A stretch of 64,000 bases of DNA, from the NCBI RefSeq assembly GCF_001029505.1, contig NZ_LEKH01000002.1:62001-126000 (forward strand). The letters run 5' to 3'. Position 1 is the stretch's first letter, and each line of letters opens with the position of its first letter. The position numbers and the translations under genes were made by a program. Below, piece by piece: positions 1-9,267 of this stretch. The stretch is from Rubrobacter aplysinae. Its GTDB lineage: Bacteria > Actinomycetota > Rubrobacteria > Rubrobacterales > Rubrobacteraceae. Under the pieces are notes generated by a model, which saw only the letters and a list, made by a program, of their open reading frames with translations, did not search any database and was not told the origin of the DNA.

Positions 1-354
1 TTTATAGACTACGACCGCGAGATGGCGCTGGTGGCCGAGCGCCGCAACCCCGAAACTGGGGAGCGCGAGATCATGGGCGTGGGCCGTCTCTCACGGCAGG
101 GCGGCTCCCCGGAGGAGGCCGAGTACTCCATCCTCATCAGCGACGCCTTCCAGCGCCGGGGCCTCGGCACGCTCCTTTTGGAGCGGCTGCTGGAGGTCGG
201 GCGGGAAGAAGGCCTGAAGAAGATAACCGCCGAGATCCTGTACGACAACCGCGCCATGCAGGGCATCTCCCGCAAGGTGGGCTTCAAGCTCCGCCGCGAC
301 ACCGAGGAAGGCGTCTTCAAGGCGGAGCTCGACCTGTTACAGCCGGCGGCGTAG
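1..354 (+). CDS. GNAT acetyltransferase domain, C-terminal end (5' truncated by window edge)
   Basis: The reading frame is open from base 1, so the start lies outside the window. About 117 residues are visible. They form a GNAT fold: an early strand with F-I-D-Y-D-R-E, then an R-G-L-G-T-L-L-L-E acetyl-CoA-binding loop near residues 52-60, and an N-x-x-M-x-x-I-S-x-K-V-G-F stretch typical of the C-terminal GNAT strand. The F-I-D-Y-D-R-E-M-A-L entry resembles the C-terminal GNAT domain of the large two-domain acyl-CoA-synthetase/acetyltransferase (Pat-like) proteins that acetylate lysines, so this may be the tail of such a protein (inference). A stand-alone GNAT enzyme cannot be excluded because the upstream part is missing. 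Confidence 0.8.
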   Translation, partial: FIDYDREMALVAERRNPETGEREIMGVGRLSRQGGSPEEAEYSILISDAFQRRGLGTLLLERLLEVGREEGLKKITAEILYDNRAMQGISRKVGFKLRRDTEEGVFKAELDLLQPAA

Positions 355-396
355 CCGACGTAGCCGGCGTAGCCAGCGTCCCGGCTCCCGTCGGGC

Positions 397-402
397 TATG
401 AT
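397..402 (+). promoter_or_regulatory. Candidate -10 box upstream of the EamA gene
   Basis: TATGAT lies 8 nt before an ATG at 411. That ATG opens a 21-codon reading frame (411-476) which runs into the EamA start at 466 in another frame. A transcript starting about 7 nt after the box would begin at or near this ATG. No clear -35 element is visible. Confidence 0.35.
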
Positions 403-465
403 CCCCGGCAATGCCGCCGGCCGTCCACATAAAGCCAGCTCCCGGAGTGCCCGGCCGTAGGCCCG

Positions 466-1362
466 ATGGCCGTTAGCCCCCCGCAGCGTCCGGCGTACGC
501 CCTGCTCGTGGTCGCGGCGGCCTCTCTGTGGGGCACCACCGGGACCGCCCAGGCGCTCGCGCCCGCCGGTGCAAACCCGGTGGCGGTCGGCGCGGTGAGG
601 GTGCTGATAGGCGGGGCCGCGCTGGTGACCTTCGCGCTGCTCGGCGGGCTCCTCTCGCGCGGCGGGTCACCGGTCAAGGCAGGCGCCGCGTGGGCCCCCG
701 GGGCGGTAGCCGCCGCCGCGCTGGGCGTCGCGCTGTATCAGCCGCTGTTCTTCGCCGGGGTCGCCCTCTCCGGGGTCTCCGTCGGGACGGTGGTCGCAAT
801 CGGCAGCGCACCGGTCATGGCCGGGCTCGTCGGCTTCGCGGCACTCGGAGAGCGTCCCGGAGGACTGTGGGCGGTGGCGACCGTTCTGGCAGTGGCGGGC
901 TGCGGGCTCTTGTTGGGCTCCGGCGGTCCGGTAGAGGTATCTGTGACGGGGGTGCTGTGCGCACTGGGCGCCGGGCTCTGCTACGGCTCCTACGCCACGG
1001 CAAGCAAGGTGCTCCTGGACCGCGGCGTGCCGCAGTCCTCGGTCATGGCCGCCGCCTTCGGGCTCGGGGGCGCGCTGCTGGTACCGGCGTTGTTCTTCGT
1101 GGACCTCGGCTGGCTCGTGGAGCCCTCCGGCGTGGCCGCGGCGCTGCACCTGGGTCTGATCGCGACGGCCGTGGCCTATCTGCTCTTCGCCAGGGGCCTC
1201 TCGGGACTGCCGGTCGCAACCGCCGCGACGCTCTCGCTCGCCGAGCCGCTCACCGCCGGCGCGCTCGGATTCTTGCTGCTGGGAGAGCGGCTGCCGCCCG
1301 TCGCGTTGGTCGGCGCGACGCTACTCCTGGGCGGGCTGTTCGCCGCCTCCCGGGAGGAATGA
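466..1362 (+). CDS. EamA/DMT-family transporter
   Basis: This is a 298-residue integral membrane protein with about ten hydrophobic segments arranged as two EamA (DUF6) repeats, the usual length for drug/metabolite transporter (DMT) family exporters. The first repeat starts with A-S-L-W-G-T-T-G, which matches the family's opening helix. The second starts near residue 160 with G-A-G-L-C-Y-G-S-Y. The family exports amino acids, nucleobases or other small metabolites across the cytoplasmic membrane; the substrate cannot be read from sequence. The ATG at 466 has only a weak upstream purine stretch and there is no earlier in-frame start before a stop at 430. Confidence 0.9.
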   Translation: MAVSPPQRPAYALLVVAAASLWGTTGTAQALAPAGANPVAVGAVRVLIGGAALVTFALLGGLLSRGGSPVKAGAAWAPGAVAAAALGVALYQPLFFAGVALSGVSVGTVVAIGSAPVMAGLVGFAALGERPGGLWAVATVLAVAGCGLLLGSGGPVEVSVTGVLCALGAGLCYGSYATASKVLLDRGVPQSSVMAAAFGLGGALLVPALFFVDLGWLVEPSGVAAALHLGLIATAVAYLLFARGLSGLPVATAATLSLAEPLTAGALGFLLLGERLPPVALVGATLLLGGLFAASREE

Positions 1363-1375
1363 CTCAGGGCGATGT

Positions 1376-1708
1376 TCAGAGCAGGCCGGTGAGATACCGG
1401 AACAGGTACAGCGCCGCCATGCCACAGGCCACCGTGAGCAGGGGGCTCCTGGTGCGCCAGGCGACCAGCGCGGCGACCGCCCCGGCCAGCAGACGCTCGT
1501 TGCCCAGGGAAAGGTCGAGCGTGCCCTGCTGGTAGAAGATCGCCGGGGTAACCAGCGCGCACAGGGCGGCCGCCGGGAGCAGCCTCAGGGCGCGCCTCGG
1601 GAGCGTCCCGAGCTCGACCTTTCCCGCGAGCGCGATGAAGGAACTCCTGAGCGAGAACGTTATGATCCCGGCGGCGAGGATCACCAGCCACAGCGTCGGG
1701 CCGCTCAT
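1376..1708 (-). CDS. azlD: AzlD-family branched-chain amino acid export subunit
   Basis: A 110-residue protein with four hydrophobic segments and the AzlD features L-R-S-S-F near residue 21 and L-P-A-A-A-L-C-A-L-V near residue 44. AzlD is the small partner of AzlC in a two-component exporter of branched-chain amino acids and analogues. Its start overlaps the stop of azlC by 4 bp (1705-1708), so the two are almost certainly co-translated. It converges with the EamA gene, leaving only 13 bp between the stop codons. Confidence 0.88.
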   Translation of the reverse strand: MSGPTLWLVILAAGIITFSLRSSFIALAGKVELGTLPRRALRLLPAAALCALVTPAIFYQQGTLDLSLGNERLLAGAVAALVAWRTRSPLLTVACGMAALYLFRYLTGLL

Positions 1709-2487
1709 CGTCCGCCCCTACCGGGAAAAGGCCAGGCCAGACCGGCCAGGATTCCGGCGAGGATCGCGGCGATCAGACCCAGGTTCAGCGGCAGCCCGGC
1801 CCCGAGCAGGGCGACCGTCCCGGCCCCGAGTGCCGCGACCACGCTCGCGCGGTCGGTCAGCGCGGGGAACAGCAGGGCGAGGAACACGAGCGGAATAGCG
1901 AAGTCGAGCTCCAGAGCCTCCGGCACCCTTGCGCCCAGTATCACCCCGGCGACGGTGCCGACCTGCCACACCGCCCACAGCGGGAGAGCCGCGCCGACGA
2001 AATAGCCGACCCTGCGCCCGGCGACCCCCGTGGCGGCCCTTTCATTCCCTTCGGCCTCCCTCGCCTCCGGGCTGGAGAAGCGGGTCACCGCCACGGCATA
2101 CGCCTGATCCGTCAGCAGATAAGAGACCAGCGCCTTCCAGCGCGCCGGCGGGCTCCCGAGGTACGGGGCCAGGGAGGCGCTGTACATCACGAACCGGAGG
2201 TTTATGACCGCGACGGTAAGCACCACCAGCACGGGCGCGGCCCCGGAGCCGATAAGCTGGGCGGCGGCGAGCTGCGCGGCACCGGCGAAGACGACCACCG
2301 ACAGCCCTATCGTGCCCGCCGCAGAGACACCCTCCTGGATCGGGGCGGCGCCGGCGATCAGGGCGAAAGGCGCCATCCCCGCCATGACCGGCAGCATGGC
2401 CCTGAGCCCCCTCAGAGCCTCGGCCCAGAACTCCCCGCTGGCCACGGGAGGCTTTCTACGCTCACCGGATGCTCTTCTCTCGGACAT
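1705..2487 (-). CDS. azlC: AzlC-family branched-chain amino acid permease
   Basis: A 260-residue membrane protein of the AzlC family. It has a hydrophilic N-terminus of about 20 residues, then hydrophobic helices beginning with M-A-P-F-A-L-I-A-G-A, and the family's L-R-F-V-M-Y-S-A-S-L-A-P motif around residues 105-115. It forms the large membrane subunit of the AzlCD exporter; the substrate class (branched-chain amino acids) is family knowledge. It is the first gene of a two-gene operon with azlD. Confidence 0.9.
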   Translation of the reverse strand: MSERRASGERRKPPVASGEFWAEALRGLRAMLPVMAGMAPFALIAGAAPIQEGVSAAGTIGLSVVVFAGAAQLAAAQLIGSGAAPVLVVLTVAVINLRFVMYSASLAPYLGSPPARWKALVSYLLTDQAYAVAVTRFSSPEAREAEGNERAATGVAGRRVGYFVGAALPLWAVWQVGTVAGVILGARVPEALELDFAIPLVFLALLFPALTDRASVVAALGAGTVALLGAGLPLNLGLIAAILAGILAGLAWPFPGRGGR

Positions 2488-2568
2488 GGGGGCGGATTCT
2501 AGTGCAACCGGGAGCTTCCGGCTCGCCGCCGCCCCGTTCGTGGCGGTCGTCTCGGGAACATCGTGGGG

Positions 2569-3309
2569 CTACGCGCCCTTGATCGCCGCCTCGGGGTCCT
2601 CCCCGACGCCGACTATCCTGCCGTCGCGCATCTGGATTATGTAGTCCGCCAGGGCGCCGACGCCGGGGTCGTGGGTCACGATTACGAAGGTCTGGCCGTT
2701 GTCCTGGTTGAGGCGCTGGATGAGATCCAGGACCTCTCGGGAGGTCTCGGAGTCCAGGTTCCCGGTCGGCTCGTCGGCCCACACGATGTCGGGCTCGTTC
2801 ACGAGCGCCCGGGCGATGGCGACCCGCTGCTGCTGGCCGCCGGAGAGCTGGTTGGGGCGGTTCTGGGCCCGGTCGGTCAGGCTAACCTCCGCCAGCGACT
2901 CCAGCGCCCGCTTGCGGGCCGCTGTGGGCTTCACGCCGGAGACCAGAAGCGGCAGCTCGACATTCTCGACGGCGGAGAGGACGGGCATCAGGTTGTAGCC
3001 CTGGAAGATAAAGCCCATGTGCCGCGCCCGGTACTCGGTGCGCCGGGAGTCGCGCATCTCGTGCAACGGCTCGCCGCCGATAAACACCTCGCCCGAGTCT
3101 ATGGAGTCCAGGCCCGAGAGCGTGTTGAGTAGCGTCGTCTTGCCGCAGCCCGACGGCCCCATCACGGCCACGAGGCCGCCGCGCTCCACCTCCAGAGATA
3201 CCCCATCCAGGGCCCGGACGGTCATCTCCTCTATGCGGTAGGTCTTGGAGACCTCCCGGGCCTCGACCGAGTTCTGGATACCGTTTTTACCGTTGTCCGA
3301 GTCACTCAA
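2569..3309 (-). CDS. ABC transporter ATP-binding protein, MacB/LolD type
   Basis: A 246-residue nucleotide-binding subunit. Walker A (G-P-S-G-C-G-K-T-T) is at about residues 51-59, the signature L-S-G-G-Q-Q-Q-R at about 155, and Walker B with the D-E-P-T-G-N-L-D-S tail follows. The order and the N-L-D-S ending are typical of the MacB/LolD/FtsE group, which energises FtsX-type permeases that move lipoproteins, peptides or drugs out of the membrane. The gene directly follows the 999-residue permease on the same strand (44 bp gap), so the two form one exporter. Nothing in the sequence names the cargo. Confidence 0.93.
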   Translation of the reverse strand: MSDSDNGKNGIQNSVEAREVSKTYRIEEMTVRALDGVSLEVERGGLVAVMGPSGCGKTTLLNTLSGLDSIDSGEVFIGGEPLHEMRDSRRTEYRARHMGFIFQGYNLMPVLSAVENVELPLLVSGVKPTAARKRALESLAEVSLTDRAQNRPNQLSGGQQQRVAIARALVNEPDIVWADEPTGNLDSETSREVLDLIQRLNQDNGQTFVIVTHDPGVGALADYIIQMRDGRIVGVGEDPEAAIKGA

Positions 3310-3353
3310 GAGCTCTCCTCACGCCTCTCTCCGATACTACCGCTCATTACCTA

Positions 3354-6300
3354 TTACCCCTGATACCTGAGCGCCTCGACCGGCGGCACCCGGGAGGCGC
3401 GGAAGGCCGGGACTATGGTCGCGACCAGCGAGGCTAGCCAGATCCCGCCCCCGATAAACGCCATCTGGACCCAGGGGAAGACGTACTCCACGTTCGGGTC
3501 GTCTATGACGAACTCGAACAGGTTGTAGCCGCCGAGCGCGCCGACCGCCATCCCGATCACTAGCCCGACGAGCGAGACCAGCGAGTTCTCGACCACGAAC
3601 TGCCAGCCGACCGTGCGGCGCTTGAACCCGACCGCCCGCAGCGTGCCGATGTCGCGGCGGCGCTCGTGTACCGCGCGGGCGCTGACCACCGCGAGCCCGG
3701 CGACGCCCACGATCAGGCCGAAGGCCAGAAACGCCTGCACGATGCGGATAAACGTGTCCAGAAACGCCTGCCCGCGCCCGAGCAAATCGTCCACCAGGAA
3801 CGTCTGTGCCCCCTCGTCGGCGAACTGGTTCTCCAGAGCATCCGTCACCCCGTCCAGGGTCGCGCCGTCGGAGAGCCGGAGTAGGTACGTCTCCTGGGTG
3901 GCCGGACCCTCGAACTGGTCCGCCACCTCACGGCTGGCTATGACGCCGTTTATGACGCCGAGGGAGAACCCGCTCGGCGGGCTCTCTATGCGCCCGGCGA
4001 CGGTCTTGGTGGTCTCCTCGCCGGTGACGGGGTCCTGGAGCGTGATCTCATCCCCCGCACCGAGCTCCGGGCGGGCCTGGAAGTCTCCCGAGCCGTCGTA
4101 GGGGAAGGTGAGCATCACGAGGTCCGGGTTCTCGGAGAGCGCCCGCCACGCCTCGCGGTCGGTCTCGAAGCGCGGGGCGCGGCTGGATAGCTCGTCGGTG
4201 GTGTTACGGAGAAACTCGTCGGGCACGAAGGTCAGGTACTCCGAGACGCCCGCACCGGGGGTCGGCTGGCCGGTCGAGGGACCGAACTCGGTCTGGTACT
4301 CTTCGGCGTCGTACTCGGGCAAGGTTACCAGGGTTGCGGAGATGCGGGCGGTGCCCGCGATTGCGCCGTCCAGGGTGGAGTTGTTCTCGACCTGGCCCCC
4401 GAAGTCCTCGATCCCGCCGAGCGGGCCGGACTGTACGCCGCCGTCGTAGCCCGATAGCTGGGAGTCACGCTGGGACTCGGTCGCCCGGCTCTGGGTCTCG
4501 GAGAACACGGCGCTCAGGGTCACCACGTACACCACGAGCGCGAACATCGCCAGGGTAAACCCGGTGCGGGCGCGGCTCGATGCCGGGTGGGCGACGGCGA
4601 TGCGCAGGATCGGGGCGAGCGGCGACACGACGCGGGCCACGAGCCCGAGGACGGAGTAGATCACACCCAGGTTGAAGGTCACGAGCACGACGGCCCCGAT
4701 CACCATGCACACCCCGCTTATGAAGAACATGGCGGGCTCAGTCTCGTTCGCCCGGGTGACAGCCTCCAGCTCGTTCGCGAAGTATGCGTAGAGGAGCACC
4801 CCGCCCCCCACCACGCTCCACACCGGACGCGGCGGCAACGGCGAAGAACCCAGCAGGAAGCCGAGCCCGGCCACCGCGATCACCGGCCCGACGAGCATCG
4901 CGTACCCGCTCTGGACCGAGAAGCCCCAGACTGTCGTGGCCAGGCCAGCCGCGAGCAGCGCGAGCTGTATAAGGAGTCTGCCGCGCCTGCCCCGGGAGCG
5001 TTCCTCCGGGAGGCTCCGTATGGCAGCCACGATGTTCAGGTTGCTCACGCGCAGGCTCGTCCCGAAGACGGCGAAGAAGGTTATTAGAAGACCGGCGGAG
5101 GCCGCTATGAACGGCGTGGCGGGCTCGAAGTAGAAGGGGATGGAGAGGTCCTGGCCGAGGAGGTCCTCGAAGTTGGATCCCGCCCGGTTGATGCCCTGCA
5201 CCAGTAGGGCCGCGATCCCGAGACCGGCGATCGCCCCGACGACGGAGGCTATGAGGCTGTAGGCGAAGCCCTCGTAGGTAAAGACCCGCACGAGCCCGGC
5301 GCGTTTTAAGGCGACGGCCCGCAGGATGCCGAGCTCGCCCTTGCGCTCCTCGGCCAGCATCACGTAGATGTTCACTATGAGCAGTATCCCGGCCAGGATG
5401 GCGAAGGAGCTGATCATGAGGAATATATCCCCGATCTGGAACCCGCCCTGCTCTATGGTCTCCTGCTTGGACTCAGTGACCTGGAACTGAGTATCCTCCG
5501 GGCCGGAATCGGAGAGTATTCCGCGCAACGCGCCCGCGACCGCGCCGGAGCCTTCGAGACCCGAGATCACACCCCCCTCGTTACTGACGAAGACCGTGTT
5601 CGCCTCGTCCCCGCTCGCGTCCAGCAGCGCCCGCGCATCGGACCCGGAGACGAGCAGCGTCCCGTCGGAGCTTGAGAACTGCGCCCGGTAGCCCGAGATG
5701 CCGCGCTCGGGCACGACGGCCGCGACCTCCACCTCCTGCTCGCTCTCCCGCCCGCCAACCACGAGCGTGTCTCCCTCTTCTACTCCGAGCGACCCGGCGA
5801 GCCCGGACGAGACGTACGCCTCTCCCTCCTCCGGCGCGGGTCGGGAGGCGACGCCGGGAGACGCGGAGCCGAACTCCCCGAGTTCCTCCCACCCCACCCC
5901 GACAACCGTCGCCGCCGGGCTGGCCTCGTCAGTGCCCTTAGCCTCGACCGGCAGCTCCTCGACCAGCGCGGGGAGTACACCATCCACCTCGGCGGCCTCC
6001 GGGTCTTCAGAGTCGTCGACGGCCTGGCGGACGCTCTCCGGTGAGATGCTGGAGATCACATCTTCCCCGAAGAGTGGTGCGGGACGCCGGTCGCCCGGTA
6101 GCCGCTGACCCGACTGCTGCACGACCTCGTCTATCTCGCCGAGCCGCTCGCGGGCCTCGGTCTCCTGGAAGCGGCCCGTGCTGTCGTTCAAAACCAGCGA
6201 GCCGGAGATTAGCGCGGTGCCGACCATCGAGCCCACGACGACGAGGGCCGCGTTCCACCGCCGGCGGGAGAAATTTCTTATACCGATCCGTCTGAGCGCG

Positions 6301-6380
6301 GGCTGGCGTAGCATGGACAGGCCGACGAGCAGGATCACGAGTCCTGCTGCCACGAGAAGCGCTATCTCCAGGGGTTGCAG
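3354..6380 (-). CDS. Large FtsX-like ABC transporter permease
   Basis: A protein of about 1,000 residues with an N-terminal membrane helix, a long extracytoplasmic region, a block of membrane helices, a second extracytoplasmic region and a C-terminal set of four FtsX helices ending R-V-P-P-V-E-A-L-R-Y. This is the double-FtsX layout with MacB-like periplasmic domains. It pairs with the ATPase downstream. The start is uncertain. A GTG at 6353 has GGAG 12 nt upstream. A CTG at 6378-6380 in the same frame lies 5 nt after a perfect GGAGGT (forward 6386-6391) and adds M-Q-P-L-E-I-A-L-L. I favour CTG on ribosome-binding-site grounds, but this is an inference. Confidence 0.85.
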   Translation of the reverse strand: MQPLEIALLVAAGLVILLVGLSMLRQPALRRIGIRNFSRRRWNAALVVVGSMVGTALISGSLVLNDSTGRFQETEARERLGEIDEVVQQSGQRLPGDRRPAPLFGEDVISSISPESVRQAVDDSEDPEAAEVDGVLPALVEELPVEAKGTDEASPAATVVGVGWEELGEFGSASPGVASRPAPEEGEAYVSSGLAGSLGVEEGDTLVVGGRESEQEVEVAAVVPERGISGYRAQFSSSDGTLLVSGSDARALLDASGDEANTVFVSNEGGVISGLEGSGAVAGALRGILSDSGPEDTQFQVTESKQETIEQGGFQIGDIFLMISSFAILAGILLIVNIYVMLAEERKGELGILRAVALKRAGLVRVFTYEGFAYSLIASVVGAIAGLGIAALLVQGINRAGSNFEDLLGQDLSIPFYFEPATPFIAASAGLLITFFAVFGTSLRVSNLNIVAAIRSLPEERSRGRRGRLLIQLALLAAGLATTVWGFSVQSGYAMLVGPVIAVAGLGFLLGSSPLPPRPVWSVVGGGVLLYAYFANELEAVTRANETEPAMFFISGVCMVIGAVVLVTFNLGVIYSVLGLVARVVSPLAPILRIAVAHPASSRARTGFTLAMFALVVYVVTLSAVFSETQSRATESQRDSQLSGYDGGVQSGPLGGIEDFGGQVENNSTLDGAIAGTARISATLVTLPEYDAEEYQTEFGPSTGQPTPGAGVSEYLTFVPDEFLRNTTDELSSRAPRFETDREAWRALSENPDLVMLTFPYDGSGDFQARPELGAGDEITLQDPVTGEETTKTVAGRIESPPSGFSLGVINGVIASREVADQFEGPATQETYLLRLSDGATLDGVTDALENQFADEGAQTFLVDDLLGRGQAFLDTFIRIVQAFLAFGLIVGVAGLAVVSARAVHERRRDIGTLRAVGFKRRTVGWQFVVENSLVSLVGLVIGMAVGALGGYNLFEFVIDDPNVEYVFPWVQMAFIGGGIWLASLVATIVPAFRASRVPPVEALRYQG

Positions 6381-6595
6381 AGGCTACCTCCAGCCGGTCA
6401 CCGGGTCATTGAGGCGGTCCGGAAGATCACCAGACCGTAGACAGATACTACGCCGTAGTTGCCGGGAGGTTGCGTGCGCTCTCACACGCCTCTGGTAACG
6501 GCCGCCAAACGGCCGTTAGGATTGAGAGACGCTAGAATGCGGTAAGTAGGGTGACGTAGTAGAGACCCTTGAGCAAGAAAAGTACGGGAGGCGAG

Positions 6596-6853
6596 TTGGG
6601 AATACTAACCTGGATAATCTTCGGCCTGATCGCGGGCGCTCTCGCAAAGCTCATAATGCCGGGCGACGACCCGGGTGGCTGCATAGTCACCATGTTGATC
6701 GGCATCGTGGGCGCTTTTTTGGGCGGGTTCCTGTACTCGACCTTCCTGGGCGGCTCCAGCTACATGCAGTTCAGCGTCGGGAGCCTGATCGTGGCCATAA
6801 TCGGGGCCCTGATCATACTCGGCATCTACCGCCTCATAATCGGGCGCTCGTAG
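6596..6853 (+). CDS. GlsB/YeaQ/YmgE family stress-response membrane protein
   Basis: An 85-residue hydrophobic protein with three membrane segments. It has the family hallmarks G-L-I-A-G-A-L-A-K-L-I-M-P-G-D-D-P-G-G and G-I-V-G-A-F-L-G-G. These small proteins (formerly 'transglycosylase-associated') are linked to general stress responses, without a known biochemical activity. A TTG at 6596, preceded by GGGAGG, gives the conserved family N-terminus G-I-L-T-W-I-I. A longer version from TTG 6569 adds nine polar residues and lacks a good ribosome binding site. A strong terminator hairpin follows. Confidence 0.85.
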   Translation: MGILTWIIFGLIAGALAKLIMPGDDPGGCIVTMLIGIVGAFLGGFLYSTFLGGSSYMQFSVGSLIVAIIGALIILGIYRLIIGRS

Positions 6854-6877
6854 CGCCGGGACAACTTCCCGCACGTA

Positions 6878-6918
6878 ATAGAAGAGGCCCCGGAACAAAT
6901 CGCCGGGGCCTCTTCTAT
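6878..6918. terminator. Perfect 16-bp hairpin terminator
   Basis: Bases 6878-6893 and 6903-6918 are exact reverse complements around a 9-nt loop. The core is GGCCCCGG/CCGGGGCC. It follows the GlsB-like gene by 24 bp and lies downstream of the VOC gene on the other strand, so it can end transcription from both sides. No long T run follows on either strand. Confidence 0.75.
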
Positions 6919-6980
6919 ACTCTATCTACACTGCGTTGGTGCTCCGTACCCCTCCTCCGGGGCCTGTCGCCTTGCGTGCT

Positions 6981-7337
6981 TTAGCTGCGCGGCGGCTCGT
7001 AGAGCTGGAGGTCGTTGCCCTCGGAGTCCTGGAAGGTGGCGACCCGGCCCCAGGGATGCTCGGAGATCCCGGCGGCGAAGTCTATGCCCTGATTCGAGAA
7101 CTTGTCCACGGCGGACTCCAGGCCCTCGTCGGGGTTGAAGGTGAGCACGGGACCACCACCGATGCGCGCGCCTTGCGGCTCGCGGCCGTTCAGCCCGATC
7201 CTGAGTCCATCGGCCTCGAACTCGGCCCAGTTCCCGTCCTGCTTGACCATCGGCAGGTTCAGCTTGTTCTGGTAGAAGTCCACGGCCCGGTCTATGTCCT
7301 CGACCGGCATCCAGATGTTGGATACACCCTGTATCAA
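6981..7337 (-). CDS. VOC (glyoxalase/bleomycin-resistance) family protein
   Basis: A 118-residue protein with the single-module VOC fold: W-M-P-V-E-D-I-D-R-A-V-D-F-Y at residues 9-22, then paired beta-strand regions and a C-terminal F-Q-D-S-E-G-N-D-L-Q-L-Y-E-P motif carrying the usual metal-binding Glu. VOC proteins act as dimeric metal enzymes or binding proteins; the substrate is not predictable. The TTG start is supported by AGGAGG six bases upstream. It appears monocistronic. Confidence 0.85.
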   Translation of the reverse strand: MIQGVSNIWMPVEDIDRAVDFYQNKLNLPMVKQDGNWAEFEADGLRIGLNGREPQGARIGGGPVLTFNPDEGLESAVDKFSNQGIDFAAGISEHPWGRVATFQDSEGNDLQLYEPPRS

Positions 7338-7421
7338 GTCTTTCCTCCTATTACGATGCTTACTGTGTCTACCGTGTTTACGGCGAGTACGGCGAGCCTA
7401 CTTTACAACCTACGAGCCATA

Positions 7422-8105
7422 CTAGCCGGAACGCCCCGCGAAGCGCTCCATGAAGCGCCCGACGATTCTCTGCTCCACCTCTTCCTGCTGCACCTCCGCG
7501 CCCTCCGCGCCGAGCTCCCGAGCAAGGCTGGTCACGCCGAACTCTCGGATACCACAAGGAGTAACCCGGTCGAACCAGGCGAGGTCCGTGCCCACGTTCA
7601 GCGCGAAGCCGTGGGACGTGATCCAGCCCGACGAGAACTTTACCCCGATGGCCGCGATCTTACGCTCCCCGACCCACACCCCGGTGTACTCCGGGTGATG
7701 CCAGCCTTCGAGCCCGTACTCCGCGAGCACCTCTATTAGCACTTCTTCGAGGTCCCGCAGATAACGGTGCGTGTCGCGGCTCTTGAGGCGAAGTATAGGA
7801 TAGCCCACGATCTGACCCGGACCGTGAAACGTTACGTCCCCGCCCCGGTCTATCCTGAAGACCTCCGCCCCCAGCGAGCGCAGGTAATCCTCTCCCACGC
7901 CGAGGTTGGAGTCATCCTTCGCCGAGCGTCCGAGGGTGTATACGGGCGGGTGCTCGACCAGTAGCAGGGTGTCCCCGATCTCTTCCCTCTTGCGCTGGCG
8001 GACCATCTCCTTCTGTAGCTCCCAGCACCCGGCGTAGTCCATCAGACCCGGCAGACGTCGGACCTCGACGGAGCCGCTGTCCCGGGCGGCCCCTTGTACC
8101 TGCAT
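7422..8105 (-). CDS. lipB: Lipoyl(octanoyl) transferase LipB
   Basis: A 227-residue enzyme that moves octanoate from octanoyl-acyl carrier protein to the lipoyl domains of E2 and GcvH proteins. It shows the R-G-G-D-V-T-F-H-G-P-G-Q motif (residues 87-98), the catalytic Lys at about 156 in A-A-I-G-V-K, and the catalytic Cys at about 184 in T-P-C-G-I. It lies 8 bp downstream of lipA on the same strand, so the two make a lipoylation operon. The product serves the dehydrogenase complexes that also use the Lpd encoded at 15.6 kb. Confidence 0.95.
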   Translation of the reverse strand: MQVQGAARDSGSVEVRRLPGLMDYAGCWELQKEMVRQRKREEIGDTLLLVEHPPVYTLGRSAKDDSNLGVGEDYLRSLGAEVFRIDRGGDVTFHGPGQIVGYPILRLKSRDTHRYLRDLEEVLIEVLAEYGLEGWHHPEYTGVWVGERKIAAIGVKFSSGWITSHGFALNVGTDLAWFDRVTPCGIREFGVTSLARELGAEGAEVQQEEVEQRIVGRFMERFAGRSG

Positions 8106-8113
8106 GAACCGCC

Positions 8114-9133
8114 CTAGACGCCGACGCCCTGACGGGCGCCCGCGGTCTGCTCGTGGGCGTGGTAGGAGCTGCGAACCAGCGGCCCGCTCTCGACGTGCTT
8201 GAACCCGAGCTCGTCCAGCCCGTAGCGGCGGAGTAGGGCGAACTCGCGTGGCTCGTAGTAGCGGGACATCGGCAGGTGGTTCTCGGAAGGCCGCAGGTAC
8301 TGGCCGATGGTCAGGATGTCCACGTCGTGCTCGCGCAGGTCGCGCATGGTCTGCTTGATCTCCTCCTCGACCTCACCAAGCCCGACCATGATGCCGCTCT
8401 TCGTGAGCCCGTCCGGGTTCAGTTCCTTGGCGTAGCGCAACACCTCGAGCGTCCGTTCGTACTTCGCCTGCGGCCTCACTGCCGGGTACAGCCTAGGCAC
8501 CGTCTCGATGTTGTGGTTGAAGGTCTCGGGCCGGGCGTCTATGACCGTCTGTATGGCCTCGCGGTTGCCCTTGAAGTCGGGGGTGAGCACCTCCACGGCG
8601 CAGCCCGGGTTGCGGTCGTGGATCTGGCGTATCGTGTCGGCGAAGATGCCCGATCCGCCGTCGGCCAGCTCGTCGCGGTTCACGCTGGTTATTACCACGT
8701 GCTGGAGGTCCATCTGCATCGCGGCGTTTGCCACGCGTCGGGGCTCGCCGTAGTCGAGCTCGGGGGGTTTTCCGGTCTGTACGGCGCAGAAGCCGCAGCT
8801 ACGGGTACAGACGTTGCCCAGGATCATGAACGTCGCCGTGCGATTGTTCCAGCACTCGCCGATGTTCGGGCACTGGGCCTCCTCGCACACCGTGTGCAGC
8901 GAGAGACCACGCATGGTCTCCTTGATCTCGCGGTACCCCTCGCCCTCCGGTGCGCGGGCCTTTAGCCATGAGGGACGCCCGTGCTTGCCCTTCTCCTGCT
9001 TGAACGCCAGGTACTCCGTCGGCGTGCCGTCGGGCGGGGCCTCGACGGGCCTATCCTCCCAGCGATGCCTTATCTGAAAGGTCTTGGTACCGTCATCGAG
9101 GACGTTGAGATCTACCTTCCTCCTCTTAACCAC
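8114..9133 (-). CDS. lipA: Lipoyl synthase LipA
   Basis: A 339-residue radical-SAM enzyme that inserts two sulfurs into protein-bound octanoyl groups. Both iron-sulfur sites are visible: the auxiliary cluster cysteines C83, C88 and C94 (C-x4-C-x5-C) and the radical-SAM C109-x3-C113-x2-C116. The C-terminal R-S-S-Y-H-A carries the conserved Ser that ligates the auxiliary cluster. The GTG start has AGAGGAG four bases upstream. The N-terminal extension of about 60 residues before the first cluster is somewhat long. It precedes lipB. Confidence 0.96.
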   Translation of the reverse strand: MVKRRKVDLNVLDDGTKTFQIRHRWEDRPVEAPPDGTPTEYLAFKQEKGKHGRPSWLKARAPEGEGYREIKETMRGLSLHTVCEEAQCPNIGECWNNRTATFMILGNVCTRSCGFCAVQTGKPPELDYGEPRRVANAAMQMDLQHVVITSVNRDELADGGSGIFADTIRQIHDRNPGCAVEVLTPDFKGNREAIQTVIDARPETFNHNIETVPRLYPAVRPQAKYERTLEVLRYAKELNPDGLTKSGIMVGLGEVEEEIKQTMRDLREHDVDILTIGQYLRPSENHLPMSRYYEPREFALLRRYGLDELGFKHVESGPLVRSSYHAHEQTAGARQGVGV

Positions 9134-9267
9134 GGCTCTCCTCTTTTCGGGTTCCCCAGGACTATATACTATCTCAGAGGCCGGTCACCGTGTTTGTTAT
9201 TGCCGGGCGGCCCACCCGAGCGCGGAGAGGCTACCGGAGAGCATGACCCAAACAGCATGATCCGAGC

